A program made the position numbers and the translations under genes. 47,001 bases of DNA from an uncultured Clostridia bacterium. Lineage in GTDB: Bacteria > Bacillota > Clostridia > Oscillospirales > Acutalibacteraceae. The notes beneath the pieces are model-generated. The model was not told the origin of the DNA. It did not search any database and saw nothing but the letters and a program-made list of their open reading frames with translations. Shown here piece after piece: positions 15,404 to 24,563 of this stretch (the stretch's first letter is position 1; each line of letters opens with the position of its first letter). The stretch covers positions 1 through 47,001 of the forward strand of contig CAMVDB010000009.1 of NCBI GenBank assembly GCA_947166135.1. Direction: 5' to 3'.

Positions 15404-15436
15404 GGCGGGCAGTCAATTCTACTGTACCGCCCTTTT
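15404..15436 (+). terminator. Terminator after rpmF
   Basis: GGCGG-CAGT (15404-15413) pairs with ACTG-CCGCC (15421-15431) with small bulges, followed by CTTTT. Confidence 0.7.
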
Positions 15437-15494
15437 GTTATTATTGAATAAATATAAACGGAGAACGGATAATGGTGAATGCTTAATGGTGAAC

Positions 15495-15533
15495 GGTGAA
15501 GGGCGGACGCTGCCCACACCTGATTTATAACAA
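15495..15533. repeat. Intergenic repeat, copy 2
   Basis: GGTGAAGGGCGG, a variable centre, then CCCACACCTGATTTATAACAA; aligns with the copy at 12182-12220. Confidence 0.55.
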
Positions 15534-15535
15534 TA

Positions 15536-15567
15536 ACGTCTGCGACCCTACACAAAGCCGCAGACGT
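15536..15567. repeat. Perfect inverted repeat
   Basis: ACGTCTGCG (15536-15544) and CGCAGACGT (15559-15567) with a 14-base loop, adjoining repeat copy 2. No T run, so not a classical terminator. Confidence 0.6.
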
Positions 15568-15665
15568 ATAAAAAGCAGCCGTTATACCAATCCAAAACGC
15601 GCAGCGTTTCCACAATTCCTCATTCCTCAATCTTAATTCCTTTCGCCCGATCACGGAGGCTTATT

Positions 15666-16982
15666 ATGGCAGTTACAATTAAAGACGTTTACCGCCATAG
15701 CTATGCCGAACGCGTCGGCTGCGAGGCGGGGGACACCCTGATCTCGATCAACGGCAACGAGATCGTCGACGTGCTCGATTATCGGTTTTATCAGCTTAAT
15801 TCTCTGTTAGAATTAAAGATAAGAGATCAAAAGGGCGTGATTCATACCGTCAAGGTGCGTAAGCCCGAGTACGAGGAGCTGGGGCTGGAGTTCGACTCCT
15901 ACCTGATGGATAAGGAGCGTTCCTGTCGCAACAAATGCGTGTTCTGCTTCATCGATCAGCTCCCGAAGGGCATGCGTGAGTCGCTCTACTTCAAGGATGA
16001 CGACAGTCGTCTGTCGTTTCTCTTCGGTAACTACGTTACGCTGACGAACCTCACCGAGCACGAGATCAGTCGTATCATCAAAATGCATATCAGCCCCATC
16101 AACGTCAGCGTCCACACCACCAACCCCGAGCTGCGTGTGAAGATGATGGGCAACCGCTTCGCCGGTGATTCGCTATCGATTCTCAGGCGTCTATCCGATC
16201 ACGGGATCGAGCTGAACACCCAGATCGTCTGCTGTCCCGGACTCAATGACGGCGAGGAGCTCAGGCGTTCTCTTCATGATCTTTACGAGATGAACGTCAA
16301 CCTGATCGCGGTCGTGCCCGTGGGACTGACTAAATACCGCGAGGAACTCTTTGAGCTGACGCCGTTCACTCGGGAGAAGGCGCAAGAGACCGTCGATATC
16401 ATCGAGGAATTCGGCGAAATGTGCCTGAGAACCCGCGGCAAGCGTATCGCCTACGCCGCCGACGAGCTGTATTTAAAGGCGGGGTACGACATCCCCGACG
16501 CGTCGTTTTACGGCGACTTCGAGGCGATCGAGAACGGTATCGGGCTGATTGCCCAGCTGACCGAGGACTTGCGCGACGAGCTCTCCTTCCGCGATCCCGA
16601 CGAGACGATCCGTCGGCATGTTTCCATCGCCTGCGGTACGTCCGTAGCGCCGTATCTGAGGGGGCTGATGAATGAGGTAGAGGCACGGTATCCGAACGTG
16701 AAGATCACCGTCTATCCGATCGTCAACCGCTTCTTCGGCGAACAGATTAACGTCAGCGGACTGATCGTCGGTAGCGACCTGATCGATCAATTGAAGGATA
16801 AACCGCTGGGGGACGCGCTGCTGATCTCCTCGGCAATGTTACGATTTGAAAACGACCTCTTTCTTGACGACGTTCATATCGACGACGCCATGAAGAAGCT
16901 GAATATTGAGATTTTCCCCATCAACAATGACGGCGTAATGCTGCTCAATGCGATTCTCGGAGAGGAGGGGGACAATGGCTAA
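15666..16982 (+). CDS. PDZ-radical SAM protein with DUF512 domain
   Basis: 438 residues. An N-terminal PDZ-like domain (about 1-70; HSYAERVGCEAGDTLISING) is followed by a radical SAM core with Cys87-x3-Cys91-x2-Cys94 in CRNKCVFCF, and a C-terminal DUF512 domain (about 220-430; GTSVAPYL, PIVNRFFGEQINVSGLIVG). The family occurs next to der in many clostridia; its substrate is not established. A CGGAGG lies before ATG 15666. The gene overlaps der by 8 bases, implying translational coupling. The spacing CxxxCxxC supports a catalytic [4Fe-4S] cluster binding SAM. Confidence 0.88.
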   Translation: MAVTIKDVYRHSYAERVGCEAGDTLISINGNEIVDVLDYRFYQLNSLLELKIRDQKGVIHTVKVRKPEYEELGLEFDSYLMDKERSCRNKCVFCFIDQLPKGMRESLYFKDDDSRLSFLFGNYVTLTNLTEHEISRIIKMHISPINVSVHTTNPELRVKMMGNRFAGDSLSILRRLSDHGIELNTQIVCCPGLNDGEELRRSLHDLYEMNVNLIAVVPVGLTKYREELFELTPFTREKAQETVDIIEEFGEMCLRTRGKRIAYAADELYLKAGYDIPDASFYGDFEAIENGIGLIAQLTEDLRDELSFRDPDETIRRHVSIACGTSVAPYLRGLMNEVEARYPNVKITVYPIVNRFFGEQINVSGLIVGSDLIDQLKDKPLGDALLISSAMLRFENDLFLDDVHIDDAMKKLNIEIFPINNDGVMLLNAILGEEGDNG

Positions 16983-18294
16983 ACCAATCATCGCGATTGT
17001 CGGCAGACCCAATGTCGGCAAGAGCACGTTATTCAATAAGCTTGTCGGCGAACGTATCTCGATCGTCGACGATACACCCGGCGTGACCCGCGACCGTATC
17101 TACGGCGACGTGGAGTGGAGCGGAAGGAGCGCCATGCTGATCGATACGGGCGGTATCGAGCCCAAGTCGGACGATGTGATCCTGTCCCAGATGCGCGAGC
17201 AGGCGCAGCTGGCGATCGACACCGCCGACGTCATCATCATGGTCACCGATGTACGCTCGGGACTCGTAGCGACCGATCAGGACGTTGCCCACATGCTGCT
17301 TCGCAGCAACAAACCCATGGTGCTCGCTGTCAACAAGTGTGACTCCGTCGGCGATCCGCCGCCTGAGTTCTACGAGTTCTATCAGCTCCCGATCGAGCCG
17401 ATCGCGGTATCCTCCGTACACGGTCACGGTACGGGCGATCTTTTGGACGCGGTTTTCGAGCATCTCGAGGATTACCGCGAGGATGAAGCCGATCCCGAGG
17501 TGATCTCCGTTGCCGTTATCGGCAGGCCGAACGTCGGTAAGTCCTCGCTGATCAACAAGATCACCGGTGAGAACCGCTGTATCGTGTCGGATATCGCAGG
17601 CACCACCCGCGACAGCATCGATACAAAGATCGAAAACAAGCACGGCATCTTCAACTTCATCGACACCGCCGGCATGAGACGCAAGAGCAAGGTCACCGAC
17701 CAGATCGAGCGTTATTCCATCCTGCGCGCCAAAATGGCGATCGAGCGCTGTGACGTTTGTGTCGTTATGCTCGACGCCGAGACCGGCATCACCGAACAGG
17801 ATACCAAGGTCGCGGGACTTGCGAAGGAAGCCGGCAAGGCGACGATCATCGCCGTCAATAAGTGGGACGCCATCGAGAAGGACGACAAAACCATGCAGAA
17901 CTTCCGTAAGGATATCGAGCGCGATTTTGCCTTTATGAGCTACGCTCCGACCGTCTTCATCTCCGCGAAAACAGGTCAGCGGCTGGATAATCTCTTTGAG
18001 AATATCGTCCATGTCACCAACACCGCCGCCATGCGCATCACTACGGGACTCTTAAATGACCTGCTCGCTGCCGCGACGTCTCGCGTACAACCTCCGACCG
18101 ATAAGGGCAGACGGCTGAAAATCTTCTACATGACGCAGGCATCCGTAAAGCCGCCGACGTTCATCTTCTTCTGCAACGACGCTGAGTTGTTCCACTTCTC
18201 GTATCAGCGTTATCTCGAGAACCGACTCCGCGAAGCCTTCGACTTCAGCGGTACACCCATCAGATTTGTGATAAGAGAGAGGGATAAGAAGTGA
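16975..18294 (+). CDS. der: Ribosome assembly GTPase Der (EngA)
   Basis: An essential double GTPase for 50S ribosome maturation. From ATG 16975 it has 439 residues. G domain 1 has GRPNVGKST (8-16), DTGGIE and NKCD. G domain 2 has GRPNVGKSS (about 182-190), DTAGMRRKS and NKWD. A KH-like C-terminal domain (about 350-435) follows. The DTPG motif of the first domain is in DDTPGVTRD. AGGAGGGG sits 4-10 bases upstream of 16975; the longer frame to 16948 lies within the DUF512 gene and lacks its own site. It overlaps DUF512 (8 bases) and plsY (4 bases). Confidence 0.96.
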   Translation: MAKPIIAIVGRPNVGKSTLFNKLVGERISIVDDTPGVTRDRIYGDVEWSGRSAMLIDTGGIEPKSDDVILSQMREQAQLAIDTADVIIMVTDVRSGLVATDQDVAHMLLRSNKPMVLAVNKCDSVGDPPPEFYEFYQLPIEPIAVSSVHGHGTGDLLDAVFEHLEDYREDEADPEVISVAVIGRPNVGKSSLINKITGENRCIVSDIAGTTRDSIDTKIENKHGIFNFIDTAGMRRKSKVTDQIERYSILRAKMAIERCDVCVVMLDAETGITEQDTKVAGLAKEAGKATIIAVNKWDAIEKDDKTMQNFRKDIERDFAFMSYAPTVFISAKTGQRLDNLFENIVHVTNTAAMRITTGLLNDLLAAATSRVQPPTDKGRRLKIFYMTQASVKPPTFIFFCNDAELFHFSYQRYLENRLREAFDFSGTPIRFVIRERDKK

Positions 18295-19007
18295 CTTTTG
18301 AGCTGATTATGCGGACGATTGCCACCATGCTGATCCCGTATCTGCTGGGCAGTCTGAGTCCCGCTATCATCATAACCAAGCTGAAAACCGGAAAGGATAT
18401 CCGTAAGATGGGCTCCGGCAACGCGGGCTTTACCAACGTGCTCCGTTCGGTGGGCGTGGGTCCCGCTGTAGCCACGATCATCTGCGACTACCTCAAGGGT
18501 ATTATCGCCGTCCTGATCGGCTGGTGGATCTTCTCCAACCTGACCGTTACCAACGACGTAGCGCCGCTGGAGTACGTCAAGTACGGACGTTATCTTGCGG
18601 GTATGTGCGTCATCATCGGACATGTGTTCCCGCTGTATTACGGATTCAAAGGCGGTAAGGGCGTTGTCACAGCGAACGCGCTGATGCTGGTCGTCGACTG
18701 GCGCGTGTTCCTTATGATCATCGTTTCTTTCCTGATCATCGCTTTGATCACCAGGATCATCTCGCTGGGTTCGGTCGTCTGTGCAGTGCTGTACCCCGTG
18801 TATACGATGCTCGTGACCTACTTTCTCGAATACCTGCCGTACCTCGGGACGGAAAATGAACTGCGCTTTCGTTTCGTACTGATCTCCACCGGCTGCGCGC
18901 TCGCCGTCGGGCTGATGGTCATCATCATGCACCGCGAAAACCTCAAGCGTCTCTTCAACGGAGAAGAAAAACGAATCAAAGCAAAAAAGGCCGAAAAGGA
19001 GAGTTGA
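18291..19007 (+). CDS. plsY: Glycerol-3-phosphate acyltransferase PlsY
   Basis: Integral membrane enzyme transferring acyl from acyl-phosphate to glycerol 3-phosphate, the first step of phospholipid synthesis. 238 residues with about five to six transmembrane helices. The catalytic motifs are GSLSPAIII near residue 20, GSGNAGFTNVLR (about 42-53) in the first cytoplasmic loop, and GGKGVVT (about 121-127). The start GTG 18291 overlaps the der stop (GTGA). The C-terminus is unusually basic (KRIKAKKAEKES). The downstream DD-carboxypeptidase starts 1 base after the stop. Confidence 0.93.
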   Translation: MTFELIMRTIATMLIPYLLGSLSPAIIITKLKTGKDIRKMGSGNAGFTNVLRSVGVGPAVATIICDYLKGIIAVLIGWWIFSNLTVTNDVAPLEYVKYGRYLAGMCVIIGHVFPLYYGFKGGKGVVTANALMLVVDWRVFLMIIVSFLIIALITRIISLGSVVCAVLYPVYTMLVTYFLEYLPYLGTENELRFRFVLISTGCALAVGLMVIIMHRENLKRLFNGEEKRIKAKKAEKES

Positions 19008-19008
19008 T

Positions 19009-20325
19009 ATGATGAAGCGTGCGTTCTGTATACTATTCGTCTGCGTGCTGTTATTTGTGACTGCTGTATCCGCATCGGCGTTCGATTACGGCTGTAATGT
19101 AGATACTGTCTCCGGCTCCGTATACCTCGAGAACCTCGAGACCGGCGCCGTTATCCTCGATAAATATGCAAACAAGAAAATGTATCCCGCCTCTACGACC
19201 AAGATCATGACCTACATCATCACGACCGAGAACGTACAGGATCTCGAGAATTCCAAGGTCGCGATCTCCGCAGACGCGCTGACGGGTCTCGATCCCGAGA
19301 GCACCGTCATGGGTCTCTCCGAGCACGTAGGGGAGGAGATCTCGATCAAGGATCTGCTCTACGGTATGATGCTGCCTTCGGGCAACGACGCCGCGCTGGT
19401 ACTGGCGAATTACGTCGGCAACGGCATCCCGGGCTTTGTTGAGATGATGAACAGGAAGGCGGCTGAGCTGGGCTGTGAGAACACCCACTTCGCGAATCCC
19501 CACGGTCTGCATGATACCAACCATTACACCACCGCGCTCGACATGGCGAAGATCGCCAAGTGCGCCATGAAGCAGCCGATGTTCATGGAGATCACCTCCA
19601 CCGTGAACTACACCCCCGCGGGCTTCAGCAATCCCCTGCATAACACCAACTACATGCTCGACGAGAATTACCACCGCGGCGAATATTATTACCCCAACGT
19701 AAGGGGCATCAAGACCGGCTATACCGACGAAGCGGGCAAGTGCCTTGTCACCACCGCCGAGAAGGACGGCTTCACCTATCTTTGTATCGCGATGGGCGCT
19801 GCGTATTCCTTTGCGGACGATATCAACTACGCCATGAAGGATACCGCGAATCTGTATGACTGGGTATTTCAGAATCTGGCTCAGCAGGTCGTCTACGGCC
19901 CTGCCGATACCGTGAAATCCATCCCCGTCGAGTATGCATCAAAGGGTCAGGAGCTGGCGCTCATTCCCGAGAGGGAGGTCCTCGCGCTCCTGCCGAATAA
20001 TTATGACAAGAGCCTGCTGAAAACCATCGTCAGCAGTGAAGAGCGCGTACAAGCCCCCGTCACCAAGGGTCAGGTACTCGGCACCGTACATGTCGCTTAC
20101 GACGATCTGGAGCTCGGCGATATCAACATCGTCGCCTCCGAGGATATCGAGCGCGATACGTTCAGCTACATCACCGCGAAAACAGGTGAGTTCCTCAAGA
20201 ATAATTTTATATGGATCATCATCGGCGCCGTGGTACTGCTCGTGATCATCATCGTGATCTCGTCGGTGCGTGCTTCCGCGAGAAGGAAATCCCGTGCAAG
20301 AGCAGGCCGCCGCTATCACCGTTAA
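19009..20325 (+). CDS. D-alanyl-D-alanine carboxypeptidase with C-terminal anchor
   Basis: Second S11 penicillin-binding protein of the window. 438 residues: signal peptide 1-24 (VSASA-FDYG), SxxK at STTK (62-65), SGN near 123-125, KTG in GIKTGYT (about 241-243), a beta-rich C-terminal domain, and a single transmembrane helix (about 395-417; FIWIIIGAVVLLVIIIVISSV) with a strongly basic cytoplasmic tail (RRKSRARAGRRYHR). Unlike the protein at 11027 it is anchored by a real helix. AAGGAGA precedes; ATG 19009 and ATG 19012 are both possible. It follows plsY immediately and is ended by a strong terminator. Confidence 0.9.
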   Translation: MMKRAFCILFVCVLLFVTAVSASAFDYGCNVDTVSGSVYLENLETGAVILDKYANKKMYPASTTKIMTYIITTENVQDLENSKVAISADALTGLDPESTVMGLSEHVGEEISIKDLLYGMMLPSGNDAALVLANYVGNGIPGFVEMMNRKAAELGCENTHFANPHGLHDTNHYTTALDMAKIAKCAMKQPMFMEITSTVNYTPAGFSNPLHNTNYMLDENYHRGEYYYPNVRGIKTGYTDEAGKCLVTTAEKDGFTYLCIAMGAAYSFADDINYAMKDTANLYDWVFQNLAQQVVYGPADTVKSIPVEYASKGQELALIPEREVLALLPNNYDKSLLKTIVSSEERVQAPVTKGQVLGTVHVAYDDLELGDINIVASEDIERDTFSYITAKTGEFLKNNFIWIIIGAVVLLVIIIVISSVRASARRKSRARAGRRYHR

Positions 20326-20340
20326 TCGATAAGAAACGAT

Positions 20341-20368
20341 ACCGGACGAGCTTTTCGTCCGGTTTTTT
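20341..20368 (+). terminator. Intrinsic terminator after the second DD-carboxypeptidase
   Basis: ACCGGACGA (20341-20349), loop of five, TCGTCCGGT (20355-20363), then a T run. Confidence 0.92.
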
Positions 20369-20379
20369 CTTTTATTTAC

Positions 20380-20408
20380 TTGACTAATAACGGCGCAGGA
20401 TATAAAAT
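20380..20408 (+). promoter_or_regulatory. Sigma-A promoter of the HIT gene
   Basis: TTGACT (20380-20385), 17-base spacer, TAAAAT (20403-20408), 34 bases before the HIT start. Confidence 0.75.
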
Positions 20409-20424
20409 GAAGATGTATGATTAA

Positions 20425-20784
<360 letters not shown>

Positions 20785-20816
20785 AGGATATTTTATAAGT
20801 TAAAGAAGGTATTTAC

Positions 20817-21356
20817 ATGGCAAAAACATTCAAAATGACGATCGCGGGCTGTGAGCGCGAGCTCCCGCTGTGCGAGGTCAACGAACATCTGGATATCGCC
20901 GCTTTCATCATGTTCGGCGATGTAGAGATCACCGAGAAAGCCGCTGCCGAGCTCCTTAAGATCGCTCCGGAGCATGATGTGGTCATCAGCGCCGAGGCAA
21001 AGGGAATCCCGCTGTGCTACGAGATGGCGCGCCAGGGCTGCGGCAAGTACATCATCGCGCGCAAGGGCGTCAAGGTCTACATGCCCGATCCCATCAGCGT
21101 GAACGTCAAGTCCATCACCACCTTAAGCCAGCAGACGCTGTTCCTCGGAAGCGACGACGCAGAGCACATGCGCGGTAAGCGCGTGCTGATCGCCGACGAC
21201 GTCATCTCTACCGGCGAGAGCCTCAGAGCGCTCGAAGCACTGGTCGAGAAGGCGGGCGGTAAGATCGTCGGTAAGGTCGCGGTACTCGCCGAGGGTGACG
21301 CGGCTGACCGTGATGACATCATCTTCCTCAACAAGCTCCCTGTTTTCCCCAAGTAA
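20817..21356 (+). CDS. Type I phosphoribosyltransferase, adenine phosphoribosyltransferase-like
   Basis: 179 residues with the PRPP-binding signature VLIADDVISTGES (about 123-135) and the early loop SAEAKGIPL (about 59-67), which corresponds to the adenine phosphoribosyltransferase GIEARGF-type loop. The N-terminus is unlike classical Apt. Members of this family salvage purines; a PurR-like or xanthine-type binding role is an alternative. The start ATG 20817 follows AAAGAAGG. It lies 32 bases after the HIT gene, in a nucleotide-related pair. Confidence 0.75.
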   Translation: MAKTFKMTIAGCERELPLCEVNEHLDIAAFIMFGDVEITEKAAAELLKIAPEHDVVISAEAKGIPLCYEMARQGCGKYIIARKGVKVYMPDPISVNVKSITTLSQQTLFLGSDDAEHMRGKRVLIADDVISTGESLRALEALVEKAGGKIVGKVAVLAEGDAADRDDIIFLNKLPVFPK

Positions 21357-21383
21357 TTCACTTGCCCGTTATAGAGGTATCTT

Positions 21384-23513
21384 ATGAAGCGATTGCCTGC
21401 ACAGATCGGTATTACCTGCTTTTCCGTGTTGGCGATCGCTTTTTTTGCGCGTGAAACGCTTATTTTCGTGATCGGAGGGGTCGGGAGCGTCGGAGCGGTC
21501 GTCTCTTTCATCATTCCGAAAGCCCGTAAGACCATCTGGATCCCTGCTGTCGCGCTTACCGTGCTCTTAAGCTCAGCCGTCAGTATTTGCTATAACCATC
21601 TGTATGTTCAGCCGATCAGGAATACCTATTCGGGCAGTCATACCGTACAGGCTGTACTGTGCGACGAGCCGTATCGCAATTACCGCCGCAGTTATTACCT
21701 GTTGAGAACGCAGAAGATCGACGGTATCGAGAAGGAGATCAACATCATCATGACCTTACCGAAGGCGCTGGAGGTCGAGCCGGACGATACCCTGCGGTTC
21801 ACCTCACAGCTGATCCCGGTGGAGAACGATTATTACCGCTCCAAGGGTTATCTGCTGATGACGGAAGAATACAGTCCGATTGTCGAAACGGAGATGGCGA
21901 ACCGGCACAGCCTGTATTATCACATCATTGGTATACGCAGAGCCATGCGCAGCGCCCTCGATTCGCTCCTTCCGGCAGATACCGCCAAACTGACGCGCAC
22001 GATCTTCCTCGGCGATAAATACGCGCTGGATAATGATACGCGCGATCGGTTCCGCTATGCCGGCGCTTCCTACTTCATCGTGATATCCGGTATGCATTTC
22101 TCGGTGATATGTATGCTGATCATGCGGTTATTGAAGAAGATCAAAATACTCAGGCGTTGGGTAAGCCTTATCGTTATGCTGTTCATCATCCTGCTGTACA
22201 TGGCGGTCACCGGCTTTCAGCCCTCCGTCTTGCGCTCGGGGATAATGATGATAATGCTCGTCATCGGCAATACCTTCAGAAGAATAACCTATCCCTTGAA
22301 CCATCTCGGAGTGGCGGGGATCATCCTTCCTGTTATCATGTCACCCTACGGTGCGGGCGATCCGGGCTTGATCCTGTCCTTCTACGCGACCTTATCGATC
22401 CTGTTGTGGGCGGAACCGCTCGCGGATAAGCTCAGCTTCCATGATGAATCCGAAAACAACCCGCGGCTGAGTTTCTCATCCCTTAGGTTTATGCACGGTC
22501 AAAAGCTCAGTCTCCGTTTTATCTTAAAGCTGCTTTGGAACAACGTTGCAGGAATCCTGTCGGTCACTCTCGCAGTGAATATTCTCGTGGTTCCGATCAC
22601 GATATGCCTTTTCCACAAGCTGTCATTGATTACGCTATTATCAGCTGTGATCCTCTATCCGTTTATTTATCTGATCCTCGTTCTCGCACTGCTCACCTGT
22701 ATCCTATGGTGTGTTCCGTTTCTGCGGTGGCTTGCGATCTGGCTGTCATGGCTACTATATTATCCGGCTGAATTCGTTCTTTGGTCGGTTGGAATACTTT
22801 CGTCCGTACCGTACGCGTTTATCCCGATACACGCTCCTTTCATCTTGATCAGCTTTATCATGAACGCCGTAGTGATGATAGCGGTGCTTCTGCTGCGTCG
22901 CAGATATAAGCTGTTCCCGATCGCCGTACTGTCGTCTGCCGCGATATTTCTCAGCGGGTTCCTGATCCACTCGGCGATCGAGTTGCATACGCTCAGCGTA
23001 ACCTCGTTCGAGACGGATAACGGCATGAGTGTCGCGCTGAACAGCCGCGGACATCTGCATCTGCTCTCAATGGACTGTGATATCAAGGATTTTTACGCGA
23101 TCATGAACGATCTTTCCGACCGTTACGGTTCGGTCGAGACCGCATTATGTCTCAACAGATCCGCATACGAGCGTTATCTGAGCTATTCCGATCAAGAATT
23201 TGCAATTCATCGCTATTTGTTGTATGATATAGAGGATGAGTCCGCCGATACCATGATGATCAGCGACGGCATCGACTGTATACTCGATGATGACGTCACC
23301 CTGAGTGTATCGAAGGTCGATCAACAGCCCGTCATGCTGCTGCAAACGCCGCATCAGCGGGTACTGCTGCTTCCCGCGAAAGCGACCCTGTCGGATATTC
23401 CCAACGCCTGGAGAGAGGCGGACTGCATTATCAGCGGCTCACAGACCCCACTGGATACCGATCATATCAAATATACCTGCGAGGATGGTGGCTTCACCCT
23501 CGACCTGAGGTGA
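21384..23513 (+). CDS. comEC: ComEC/Rec2-like DNA uptake channel protein
   Basis: 709 residues. Two N-terminal helices (about 10-65), a soluble OB-like region (about 75-175), a competence domain with many helices (about 195-510) carrying FRYAGASYFIVISGMHFSVI, the ComEC signature, and a final soluble domain (about 530-709). ComEC forms the membrane channel for single-stranded DNA in transformation. Usual ComEC proteins end in a metallo-beta-lactamase-like domain with HxHxDH; here the region has NGMSVALNSRGHLHLLSMD and no such motif, and the signature histidine of GxSHxLAISGLH is Tyr. Start ATG 21384. It lies upstream of holA, the standard Firmicute order. Confidence 0.85.
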   Translation: MKRLPAQIGITCFSVLAIAFFARETLIFVIGGVGSVGAVVSFIIPKARKTIWIPAVALTVLLSSAVSICYNHLYVQPIRNTYSGSHTVQAVLCDEPYRNYRRSYYLLRTQKIDGIEKEINIIMTLPKALEVEPDDTLRFTSQLIPVENDYYRSKGYLLMTEEYSPIVETEMANRHSLYYHIIGIRRAMRSALDSLLPADTAKLTRTIFLGDKYALDNDTRDRFRYAGASYFIVISGMHFSVICMLIMRLLKKIKILRRWVSLIVMLFIILLYMAVTGFQPSVLRSGIMMIMLVIGNTFRRITYPLNHLGVAGIILPVIMSPYGAGDPGLILSFYATLSILLWAEPLADKLSFHDESENNPRLSFSSLRFMHGQKLSLRFILKLLWNNVAGILSVTLAVNILVVPITICLFHKLSLITLLSAVILYPFIYLILVLALLTCILWCVPFLRWLAIWLSWLLYYPAEFVLWSVGILSSVPYAFIPIHAPFILISFIMNAVVMIAVLLLRRRYKLFPIAVLSSAAIFLSGFLIHSAIELHTLSVTSFETDNGMSVALNSRGHLHLLSMDCDIKDFYAIMNDLSDRYGSVETALCLNRSAYERYLSYSDQEFAIHRYLLYDIEDESADTMMISDGIDCILDDDVTLSVSKVDQQPVMLLQTPHQRVLLLPAKATLSDIPNAWREADCIISGSQTPLDTDHIKYTCEDGGFTLDLR

Positions 23514-23516
23514 ATC

Positions 23517-24563
23517 ATGTATACGGAAAGTGAACTGAAAAAGCATCTGAACAGCGGACATTACAAAAATATCTACCTTTGCTTCGGTGAAGAGAAAATG
23601 CTCGTTAAGCGTTCCGTAGAGCTGATCGAGAAGAAGATCTCCGGCGGCGAGCTCAACGAGTTCAACTACCACGCGTTTCCGGCTGACTGCGACGTCAGCG
23701 AGATCTCGGTCACGGCAGATATCATCCCTTTCATGAGCGAGCGGAATATTCTGCGTATCAACGATATGGATGTCGACAAGCTGAAAAAAGGCGATTATGA
23801 CGCCTTAATAACGATATTGAAGAAGCTCCCCGATACCACCGTCGTGATCTTCGCTATGCCCACCTTAGAGCTTACCTCCAAGACAGCGAAGTCCCAGTTC
23901 AAGAAGCTGATGACCTTTGTCGATAAGAACGGCGTTTGTATCGAGCTTACACACCGCAGCGGGCTCGCGCTGGAACGCGACCTGTGTAAGTGGGCGAAGG
24001 CAGGCGGCTGTACCATGTCCGAGTTAACGGCGCATAAGCTCATCCGGAACGCCGGCGAGGATCTGAACCGTCTGAACGCCGAGATGAAGAAGCTGACAGC
24101 CTACGCCGACGGCGCTGAGATCACGCCTGAGATGGTCGAACTGCTCGTCAGTAAATCAGCCGAAGCCAGCGTCTACGACCTGTTCGGCTACATTGTCGCG
24201 GGCAATACCGACAAGGCGATCAACGCGATCTCCGTGCTGTTCTATCAGCAGGTCAGCGGCGTGTATATCTGTACCGTTCTCTCCGGCGCGTATCTCGACG
24301 CCTATCGTGTGCGAATCGGCAGTGAAGCGGGTAAATCGACTAACGAGATAGGGGAGGACTTCGGCTACAAAAACCGCTCCTGGGTACTCGGCAAGATCAT
24401 CAAGCAGATACGATCCGTTACCACGAAGTCGCTTCGCCGCAGTCTTAACGAGCTGATCGACGTACAGACGCGGCTCGTCACCGAGACCGCCGATGAACGC
24501 ATCGAGGTCGAACGGTTGGTCTGTAAACTGGCTATGATCGCGGAGGATCGAAGCGATGACTGA
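23517..24563 (+). CDS. holA: DNA polymerase III delta subunit
   Basis: Clamp-loader subunit that opens the beta clamp. 348 residues, as usual. N-terminal YLCFGEEKMLVKRSVELI corresponds to the YL..GEE beginning of HolA, followed by FPADCDVSEI, the AAA+-like core without a Walker A motif, and the C-terminal helical collar. ATG 23517 is three bases after the comEC stop, and the 3' end overlaps the Toprim gene by 8 bases, so coupling along comEC-holA-rnmV is likely. Confidence 0.9.
   Translation: MYTESELKKHLNSGHYKNIYLCFGEEKMLVKRSVELIEKKISGGELNEFNYHAFPADCDVSEISVTADIIPFMSERNILRINDMDVDKLKKGDYDALITILKKLPDTTVVIFAMPTLELTSKTAKSQFKKLMTFVDKNGVCIELTHRSGLALERDLCKWAKAGGCTMSELTAHKLIRNAGEDLNRLNAEMKKLTAYADGAEITPEMVELLVSKSAEASVYDLFGYIVAGNTDKAINAISVLFYQQVSGVYICTVLSGAYLDAYRVRIGSEAGKSTNEIGEDFGYKNRSWVLGKIIKQIRSVTTKSLRRSLNELIDVQTRLVTETADERIEVERLVCKLAMIAEDRSDD

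Larger units (their letters stand above)
15369..15665. other. Repeat-rich spacer before the DUF512 gene
   Basis: 297 bases with no supported gene. It contains the rpmF terminator, short AATGGTGAA-type direct repeats (about 15473-15500), a copy of the 12182 repeat at 15495-15533, an ACGTCTGCG inverted repeat at 15536-15567, and a CATTCCTCA/AATTCCT run (about 15611-15645) resembling repeats in related genomes. Confidence 0.65.

Noticed and set aside
15352..15654. Minus-strand 100-codon frame upstream of the DUF512 gene
   Set aside because: It runs through the rpmF terminator and several repeats, lacks a good ribosome site and has no protein-like motifs.
17029..18012. 327-codon minus-strand frame inside der
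   Set aside because: Antisense to a double GTPase with all G motifs present; no independent evidence.
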